Positions 57,200-64,000 of a stretch of DNA of 64,000 nucleotides are shown piece after piece. Below the pieces are notes generated by a model. That model searched no databases. It worked only from the letters and a program-made list of their open reading frames with translations, and was not told where the DNA came from. This stretch comes from an uncultured Monoglobus sp. (lineage in GTDB: Bacteria > Bacillota > Clostridia > Monoglobales > Monoglobaceae). How positions within the stretch are numbered: the stretch's first letter is position 1; each line of letters starts with the position of its first letter. The stretch is taken from the NCBI GenBank assembly GCA_947624775.1, contig CANQLT010000002.1, forward strand, positions 1-64,000, given 5' to 3'. A program made the position numbers and the translations under genes.

Positions 57200-58645
57200 T
57201 CAGACCCCGAGAAGCTTTGTAACTATCTCACGCTCGTCAAATTTTATCGTTTCGGTCCCAAGTATCTGATATGTCTCGTGGCCTTTGCCCGCAAGTAATA
57301 TTATATCATCTTTTTGGGCGTGGTCAAGAGCGTATTCGATCGCCTCGAACCTGTTTGTTATCACAACATAATCGCAGTCTGTCTGCTTCACGCCCTCAAC
57401 GACCTGCTGCACGATCTTTTCGGGATCCTCGGTGCGCGGATTGTCGCTGGTGACAATGCAAAAGTCCGAAAGCTCCGCCGCGATCTTGCCCATCTTGGGG
57501 CGCTTGGTCGCATCGCGGTCGCCGCCACAGCCGAACAGCGTCACCACGCGGCCCTTGGCAAAGCCTCTGATGGCGTTTATAACGTTCAGAAGTCCGTCGG
57601 GCGTGTGAGCGTAATCAATTATCACTGTGTAATCCGTGCCCGGGGTCTTGACAATCTCTATCCTGCCCTTTACTCCGTGGGCGGTGTGTATTCCGTCAAC
57701 CGCATCTTTAAGAGAGATCCCGTCCGCCAAGCAGCAGCCTATGGCAGTCATGGCGTTGTATACCGAGAATCTGCCGGGTATCGGCAGGTCGACTCTTTGC
57801 GTCTCGCCGTTAAAGCTCAGGTCAAACTTCACGCCGTCGCTTCTGAGCTCAATATTTGACGCCTTCAGGTCGCAGTCGCTGTCAATGCCGTAGGTTATGA
57901 CGCTGTCGCACGTCTCTTTTTCAAGCAGCAGCTTACTTCCGCTGTCGTCGGCGTTTATCACGCCGTTTTTACAGATGTTAAAGAGTATGCTTTTCGCGGC
58001 GAGATATTCCTCCATCGTCTTATGAAAATCCAGGTGGTCCTGGGTTATATTCGTGAACGCGCCCACATTAAACTCGCACGAGGTAACTCGATCAAGAGCG
58101 AGCGCGTGGGACGAGACCTCCATAACCACATAGTCAACATTGTGCTTTGCTATCTCATCAAAAAGCTGCATAAGCTCCAGAGAATCGGGCGTGGTGCGCG
58201 ATGTGGGTATGACCATATCGCCGATCATATTCTGGTTCGTGCCGATTAAGCCGACCTTTTTGCCCATATGCTCAAGGATGGCTTTTATCAAATATGTTGA
58301 TGTGGTCTTGCCGTTGGTTCCGGTTATGCCTATAAGATTGAATTTCTTAAACGGATAATCATAATATGTGGCGGCGATATGAGCCATCGCCTTTCTGGTG
58401 TTTTCGACAACCACGCAGGGCACATCGACCGTCGGCAGATCATGCTCCGCTACGACCGCCACCGCACCGTTTTCCACCGCGGACCGCGCGAACTTGTGTC
58501 CGTCGGTCGCGTATCCGGTTATGCAGACAAAAACATAACCCGGCTTTACTTTTCTTGAATCATAGGCGACTCCGCTTATTTTCATTCCGCCGCCGCCCGA
58601 CATTTTTTTAATTTTCACATCTTTCAGCAATTCCGATAAAGTCAT
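57200..58645 (-). CDS. murE: UDP-MurNAc-dipeptide:diaminopimelate (or equivalent) ligase
   Basis: LIGITGTNGKTTSTYLIKAI; VIIDYAHTPDGL; VTSDNPRTEDPEKI; start at 58645. Confidence 0.94.
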   Translation of the reverse strand: MTLSELLKDVKIKKMSGGGGMKISGVAYDSRKVKPGYVFVCITGYATDGHKFARSAVENGAVAVVAEHDLPTVDVPCVVVENTRKAMAHIAATYYDYPFKKFNLIGITGTNGKTTSTYLIKAILEHMGKKVGLIGTNQNMIGDMVIPTSRTTPDSLELMQLFDEIAKHNVDYVVMEVSSHALALDRVTSCEFNVGAFTNITQDHLDFHKTMEEYLAAKSILFNICKNGVINADDSGSKLLLEKETCDSVITYGIDSDCDLKASNIELRSDGVKFDLSFNGETQRVDLPIPGRFSVYNAMTAIGCCLADGISLKDAVDGIHTAHGVKGRIEIVKTPGTDYTVIIDYAHTPDGLLNVINAIRGFAKGRVVTLFGCGGDRDATKRPKMGKIAAELSDFCIVTSDNPRTEDPEKIVQQVVEGVKQTDCDYVVITNRFEAIEYALDHAQKDDIILLAGKGHETYQILGTETIKFDEREIVTKLLGV

Positions 58646-58689
58646 AACCCTTTCTCCTTCTTCTGTCAATTGCGCAAATTTATTTTAAT

Positions 58690-60936
58690 CTAATCATTGG
58701 TCGTTTCCGACTCGTCATATCTGAAATTAAGCGTCACAACCGTTCCCGGTTCAACCATGGTTCCCTCGACCGGCGACTGACCGATACATGTCGCGTTTTT
58801 GCCGAACTTTGAAACGCCTTTGATCCTGGCGTTCAGCCCGTTGTTTTCAAGTGTCGCATTTGCCGAGGCGGGAGTTTCGCCGACCACGTTGGGGACCGCT
58901 ACCGTGCGCTCGGCTCCGCCGCTTTCGGTATACGCGACGATCGTGCTGCCCTGAGTTACTCTGGTGTGGGGCTTGGGTATCTGGTCGACGACAGTCTCGC
59001 CGTTTCCGCTTATCTTTATGACAAGTCCGTTCTCATCCGCCGCGATACCGGCGTCGGACTTGCTCATTCCCGCCACATCGGGAACCTCCACGTCTATATA
59101 CTCTTCCTCATTTGAGTTGTACATGGGCTCGACTCCCAGATACTGCAGGGTCTCGCCCAAAATATCACGCACGACCGGAGCCGCTATCTGTCCGCCGTAG
59201 TAGCTGTCGCCGTTCGGCTCATCCATAATAACCAGACAGAGCACGCGCGGATCGTCGGCCGGAGCGAATCCTATAAACGAGGCGATGTATTTTCCGTTTC
59301 CTCTCGGGATCTTCTCGGAGGTTCCGGTCTTGCCGGCTATTCTGTATCCGGCGAGATAAGCATTTTTACCGCCGCCCTCCGACACGACCGATTCGAGTAT
59401 CTTGCACATTTCCGCGCTGGTCTCTTTAGAGATGACCTGGCGCACGGTCTCGGGCTCGGTGCTTTCAACAATTCCCATATCGGAATTCACTATCTGCTTC
59501 ACGATATGCGGCTTCATCAATGTGCCGCCGTTCGCCACCGCGCTGACCGCCGCCGCCATTTGAAGGGGCGTGACAGTTATCGACTGACCGAACGACTCGG
59601 TGGCGAGATCGACGTCGCTCATGCTGGCGTCATATCCCATACCGGCGGCCTCTCCGGGGATCTCGATACCTGTTTTGCTCAAAAATCCGAAGGCCTTGAC
59701 GCCGTTTACAAATCTTTCTTTGCCTATTTTCTGACCTATCTGAATAAACGCGGGGTTGCAGGAATTCTGCACCGCCTGCGAAAAGTCCTGTGTTCCGTGA
59801 CCCGAGGTATTTGCGCAGTTTATGGTTCTGTCAGCCACCTGATACGAGCCGCCGCAGGTAAACATATCTGTCAGCGCGCAGGCGCGCGTGTCAAGCGCGA
59901 TCGAGGCTGTTACCGACTTAAACGTCGAGCCGGGTTCGTACGAGTCGACCACCGCCTTGTTGCGGCGGACCGTCTGCATTACCTCTCCCAGCTTTTCATT
60001 ATACTCCTCGCCTTCCAGTTTTTCAAGCTCTTGTTCAATATCAGGATATTTTTCTTTTATAGCGTCAGTAATTTCAAAGGGTTCGTTCAGATTATAGTCC
60101 GGCTCGGTGCACATAGCTAAAATTTCGGCCGTGTCTACATCCATAACGATAGCCGCGGCTCCCTCGGCCAATCTGTTGTCCGCCGCGGCGGCCTCCAGAT
60201 TTTTCTGGGCGTAGTTCTGTATCGTCTCGTCTATTGTGAGCACAACGCTGTTGCCGTCCTGAGCGGCGATATAGTTTTCATATCCGCTGTTTCCCTCAAG
60301 ACCCGTGGACTGCTGCGCGGAAACAACCCTGCCGGGCACTCCGCTGAGCTGGTCGTCGTATATACTCTCGATACCCTCAAGGCCCTGATTGTCTGTTCCA
60401 CAGAATCCGATGACCTGCGCGGCAAAATTGTTGTACGGGTAATAACGCTTCACGTCTTCGGTAAACACAACGCCGCTCAAGTCGACCGACTCCACATACT
60501 CGCGCAGCTTGTCGGCGACCTCTTTGTCCACTTTCTTTTTCAGGGTTTCGCTTTGGATCTTCTTGTCGATCTTGTCCTTAACCGTTTCCATATCCATATC
60601 GAGAATATCGCCGATATTTTTCGCCACGTTGTCCACGCCGAGACCCTTCTCATCAATGGAATCCCTGACGGTCCCGGGGCTTATGCTTATCGACTCAACG
60701 GTTATGTTTGAGGCCAGGACCTTATAGTTGCGGTCATATATATTGCCGCGTTTCGCGCTCACGGTGTTGTCGCTGGTCTGCTGGTCGAGAGCCTGCCGCG
60801 ACAGATCCTTGCCGCGCACGATCTGTAGCCAACCAACGCGCAAACAAAGCAGCGCCATCAAAAGCGCAAAGGCAGCGGCTATGAAAATAAGTCTGCCGCT
60901 TGTTCCACTTTTCTTTTTTGCCTTTTTAGCCGACAT
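58690..60936 (-). CDS. PASTA-domain penicillin-binding protein (FtsI/SpoVD-like)
   Basis: YEPGSTFKSVTASIAL; transpeptidase RIAGKTGTSEK; C-terminal PASTA repeats. Start at 60936 (ggaggaaag SD). Confidence 0.93.
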   Translation of the reverse strand: MSAKKAKKKSGTSGRLIFIAAAFALLMALLCLRVGWLQIVRGKDLSRQALDQQTSDNTVSAKRGNIYDRNYKVLASNITVESISISPGTVRDSIDEKGLGVDNVAKNIGDILDMDMETVKDKIDKKIQSETLKKKVDKEVADKLREYVESVDLSGVVFTEDVKRYYPYNNFAAQVIGFCGTDNQGLEGIESIYDDQLSGVPGRVVSAQQSTGLEGNSGYENYIAAQDGNSVVLTIDETIQNYAQKNLEAAAADNRLAEGAAAIVMDVDTAEILAMCTEPDYNLNEPFEITDAIKEKYPDIEQELEKLEGEEYNEKLGEVMQTVRRNKAVVDSYEPGSTFKSVTASIALDTRACALTDMFTCGGSYQVADRTINCANTSGHGTQDFSQAVQNSCNPAFIQIGQKIGKERFVNGVKAFGFLSKTGIEIPGEAAGMGYDASMSDVDLATESFGQSITVTPLQMAAAVSAVANGGTLMKPHIVKQIVNSDMGIVESTEPETVRQVISKETSAEMCKILESVVSEGGGKNAYLAGYRIAGKTGTSEKIPRGNGKYIASFIGFAPADDPRVLCLVIMDEPNGDSYYGGQIAAPVVRDILGETLQYLGVEPMYNSNEEEYIDVEVPDVAGMSKSDAGIAADENGLVIKISGNGETVVDQIPKPHTRVTQGSTIVAYTESGGAERTVAVPNVVGETPASANATLENNGLNARIKGVSKFGKNATCIGQSPVEGTMVEPGTVVTLNFRYDESETTND

Positions 60937-61084
60937 ACGCTTTCCTCCATAAATCCAACAAGGCGACCGTGCGCGGCCGCCGTTCTCTTTAAGCAAACGC
61001 TGATCAAAGCGCGTTTACTTGGAAAGTTTATTTCAAATTTCACTGCTTTAGAACAGTTCGGTTATATAAAATCCGAAACCGACG

Positions 61085-61912
61085 CTATTTTGATGATGAA
61101 GATTTGACGACCTCGTCCTTGGCGCCCATATCCACATAAAAGACCTGAGACGAATCGGGATTGATCATTCCCAACCGATTCTTCGCGTAGGTTTCAAGGT
61201 TTCCCAATTCTATAGACCTGTCAATGTTCGACTGAATACCCTCGTTTTTCACAAGTATTTCGGACAGCGTGGTATTCAGAGAATCGATCTCTCTGCCTTT
61301 TCCGAAAATCGCCGTCTGTCTGTATATCATAACCAGGCTCATAAGAGATAGTACTAAGATAAGACCAATCATTTTCAGTCTGGAACGCACCTTTTCGCGG
61401 CGTTCCTCGCGCTGCTCACGCGTGAGGACGCGCCTCTGCTCCGGCTGCGACTCGCGGGTCTCATAGCGCCGCTCACGCGTCGGATCGCTGTATTCGCGTC
61501 TCGGGGGTGCGGTTTGGGTATAACCGGTGTAGGCTCCGTATCTCGGCGCGGCGTAGTCCGTGCCTCGCGCATCTCTCTCCGAATAAGGCCGAACGGACGC
61601 CGAATAACCGGTCCCGCGGTCATATCCGTATCTGTCGTATACGCCCGCGCCGTTATACGAGCCGCCCGAGTATCGGCGGCTGTCGGCGGTTTGAGCGTTG
61701 TAGTCGTAACGCGAACGGCTATAGGTCTGCGCAGCGCGCGCATCTCTTTGATTATTTACGCGTCTTTGGCTATCGGCGCGCCTTTGCTCTTGATATCTGT
61801 TATCATAACGGGACGGCGCGGCTGCCCGGTATTCGTTTCTGTAACTGTAATTACGATTCGGCGCCGACTGACGCCTATATGTCTCTCTTTGCTTGGTTGG
61901 CACCCGACCCAT
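61085..61912 (-). CDS. FtsL-like septum protein with Arg/Tyr-rich N-terminal extension
   Basis: Single TM (MIGLILVLSLMSLVMIY) then coiled coil ending ETYAKNRLGMINPDSSQVFYV; located between rsmH and pbp. Confidence 0.78.
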   Translation of the reverse strand: MGRVPTKQRETYRRQSAPNRNYSYRNEYRAAAPSRYDNRYQEQRRADSQRRVNNQRDARAAQTYSRSRYDYNAQTADSRRYSGGSYNGAGVYDRYGYDRGTGYSASVRPYSERDARGTDYAAPRYGAYTGYTQTAPPRREYSDPTRERRYETRESQPEQRRVLTREQREERREKVRSRLKMIGLILVLSLMSLVMIYRQTAIFGKGREIDSLNTTLSEILVKNEGIQSNIDRSIELGNLETYAKNRLGMINPDSSQVFYVDMGAKDEVVKSSSSK

Positions 61913-61927
61913 CCCTTTCTGTAAATT

Positions 61928-62863
61928 TTAAAGTTTTCTCGCCGCTCTCAGCTTGGCGCTGTGAGCGCGGTTGTTTTCTTTGAGCTCGTCCTCCGCCGCG
62001 ATTATCGGCTTGCGGTTTATAAGCTCTATTTTCGGTTTATTGCCACAGACGCACACCGGAAAATCCTTCGGACATGTGCAGCCTGTTTTAAGCTTGTTAA
62101 ATGTGTTTTTAACTATTCGATCCTCCAAAGAATGGAATGTGATGACCGCCAGAACTCCGCCGGGACGCAGCGCTTCGATAAAATCCTCAAGCGCTTTGTC
62201 AAGGCCTTTGAGCTCGCCGTTGACCTCAATCCTGATTGCCTGAAAGCTCCGCTTTGCGGGATGCTTGTCCCCGTAGCGTTTTTGCGGCGGAAACGAATAT
62301 TTTATTATGTCACTGAGCTCCGTCGTGGTTTCTATCGGTTTTTTCTCACGCGCCCGCACGATCGATCGAGCGATTTTCGCCGCGTTTTTTTCCTCGCCGT
62401 ATTCTCTGAGTATTTTTTTCAGTTCTTCCTCGGAGTATGTGTTGACGACATCCGCGGCGGTCAGACGATCCTCTCGATTCATTCTCATATCAAGGGGCGC
62501 GTCCAAATTGTAGCTGAAGCCGCGCTCGGCCTCGTCGAGCTGGTGTGAGGACACTCCCAGATCCAAAACGGCGCCGTCTATCTTTTCAATGCCCAAATCA
62601 TCAAGTATCACTTTTATGTTAAAAAAGTTGTCGTGGCGGATTATTATCCCGCATTTGTATTTTCGGAGCCTCTCGCTCGCGGCTTCCAGCGCTTCGGGAT
62701 CGCGGTCGATGCCGATTAAAGTTCCGCTCTCGCCGAGCTTTTCGCAAATAAGCGACGCGTGTCCGCCTCCGCCGAGCGTGCCGTCCGCATAGACGCCACC
62801 GGGCCTTATGCCGAGCATTCTGACGCACTCGTTTGGCAGCACGGAAATATGATTAAATTCCAT
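61928..62863 (-). CDS. rsmH: 16S rRNA (cytosine1402-N4)-methyltransferase
   Basis: [53 protein letters not shown]. Confidence 0.97.
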   Translation of the reverse strand: MEFNHISVLPNECVRMLGIRPGGVYADGTLGGGGHASLICEKLGESGTLIGIDRDPEALEAASERLRKYKCGIIIRHDNFFNIKVILDDLGIEKIDGAVLDLGVSSHQLDEAERGFSYNLDAPLDMRMNREDRLTAADVVNTYSEEELKKILREYGEEKNAAKIARSIVRAREKKPIETTTELSDIIKYSFPPQKRYGDKHPAKRSFQAIRIEVNGELKGLDKALEDFIEALRPGGVLAVITFHSLEDRIVKNTFNKLKTGCTCPKDFPVCVCGNKPKIELINRKPIIAAEDELKENNRAHSAKLRAARKL

Positions 62864-62865
62864 AC

Positions 62866-63273
62866 TTATATCAGCTCATGTTCTTCCATAATTTTTCCGA
62901 TATTCTCGGCGCTGTATTCATCGTCGTCAAAGTATTCGTTCCACGCGTCTCTGTTCCAGATTTCAACGTGCCTGAATGTTCCGACGACCGCTATCTCCTT
63001 TTTGAGCCCCAGATACTCGCGCAGATCGGGCGGTATAACGACTCTTCCCTGAGTATCCAGCTCGCACTCCTTGGAACCCGAAGTAAAAAACAGCAGCTTC
63101 TTTCTCTCTTTTATCCTGTTGAGGAAGCCTTCCCATTCGGAGCGCGGATAAAGCGCGATGCAGTTCACGCCCTTGGCAACGACGAATGTCTGACCAAGCT
63201 CCGCGCGGAAACCCGCGGGAACATTAACTCTGAACTTAGCGTCCACAGTCTGCAAATATTCGCCAATAAACAT
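62866..63273 (-). CDS. mraZ: Transcriptional regulator MraZ
   Basis: [41 protein letters not shown]; start at 63273. Confidence 0.94.
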   Translation of the reverse strand: MFIGEYLQTVDAKFRVNVPAGFRAELGQTFVVAKGVNCIALYPRSEWEGFLNRIKERKKLLFFTSGSKECELDTQGRVVIPPDLREYLGLKKEIAVVGTFRHVEIWNRDAWNEYFDDDEYSAENIGKIMEEHELI

Positions 63274-63657
63274 GTCGTCGCGCTCCTTTCTCGCCATTTT
63301 AATACATTTCAATACATTTCGTCCCACTTTTTCTCTATTTTACTACATCCCGCGACAATATGCAAGGGTTTTTTGCAAAATTATTACAAAATTTTTAAAA
63401 AAGATAATATAATCGTATTTTGTAAAAGCAAGCGGAAAATTATACCTCGGGAAAGCGGAATTTATCGCACATTTGCGGAATATACTGTGCAATATATCTG
63501 TAATATACCGCGTTAAAATATCCGCATCTCAATATCCGCCGCGTTTTCCATAATTATACAGCGGTTCTCGGAATAAAAAAGGTGAATTTTGAAAACTCGG
63601 GCTTACAAAAAGTTAAAAATAATATTACAAATTGATAAAAACAAAGGGTGATGCAAA

Positions 63658-64000
63658 ATGATGAATTATATATGGGGCGGAATGATAATCATTTCTCTGA
63701 TCGTGTCGGTATTCACGGGGCGGGTCGAGCAGACCGCAGCCGCCGCGGTAAGCGGCGCGGGCGAGGCTGTCAATCTCACGGTATCACTGCTGGGGATAAT
63801 GTGCCTCTGGACAGGGATCTCAAAAATCGGCGAGAAAGCGGGACTGATAAAAATTATCGCCAAGGCTATGGGCCCGGCGCTCCGCCGCCTGTTTCCGCGG
63901 CTCAAGCCGGACAGCGAGGCCTTCGGCGGCATTGTTATGAATATTGTGGCGAATCTTTTGGGCATGGGGAACGCCGCTACTCCGCTCGGCATAAACGCGG
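63658..64000 (+). CDS. spmA: Spore maturation protein A (SpmA), truncated by right window edge
   Basis: Not in the ORF track as a plus-strand ORF. Translation from 63658: MMNYIWGGMIIISLIVSVFTGRVEQTAAAAVSGAGEAVNLTVSLLGIMCLWTGISKIGEKAGL...GNAATPLGINA. Confidence 0.92.
   Translation, partial: MMNYIWGGMIIISLIVSVFTGRVEQTAAAAVSGAGEAVNLTVSLLGIMCLWTGISKIGEKAGLIKIIAKAMGPALRRLFPRLKPDSEAFGGIVMNIVANLLGMGNAATPLGINA

Overview
This looks like a chromosomal window from a spore-forming Clostridia-like Bacillota (moderate GC; spmA, dcw cluster, LytTR and ANTAR regulators). Species is not assignable from sequence alone.

Main content, left to right: (1) two tandem, paralogous SLH-domain surface proteins on the minus strand. 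One is truncated by the left edge; the other is a 2557-aa protein with a C-terminal pectin methylesterase-like domain. (2) ruvAB, metG and small envelope proteins. (3) A five-gene split glutamate synthase operon behind an attenuator-like leader. (4) A cyclophilin lipoprotein, an AgrC/AgrA-like two-component system, a copper-amine-oxidase-N-domain protein and an XRE regulator. (5) An isolated six-gene phage virion cassette (scaffold-like, N4-gp56-type major capsid, connector/tail-like genes) with no visible terminase, portal, integrase or lysis gene. (6) ANTAR regulator, glutamine synthetase and MecA. (7) A probable 6S RNA. (8) rsmD, coaD, pheS, a FlaR-like kinase, pheT and ireB. (9) A secreted transglutaminase-like protein preceded by three tandem cyclic-di-GMP-I (GEMM-I) riboswitch aptamers with 180/181-nt spacing. 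(10) tRNA-Thr(CGT), an array of palindromic cassettes and a truncated RhuM gene. (11) A highly structured leader RNA before an AbrB/zinc-ribbon gene. (12) A thiSFGHE operon with a very short attenuator-like leader and no TPP aptamer. (13) A dcw cell-wall/division cluster from mraZ to ftsQ that lacks murD and murC, then the start of spmA.

Intergenic regions carry several dispersed palindromic repeat families. The strongest candidates for follow-up are the triple riboswitch array, the orphan capsid cassette, the AbrB leader RNA, the gltS and thi mini-attenuators and the variable-core hairpin repeats. All calls were made by reading the sequence; no searches were run.
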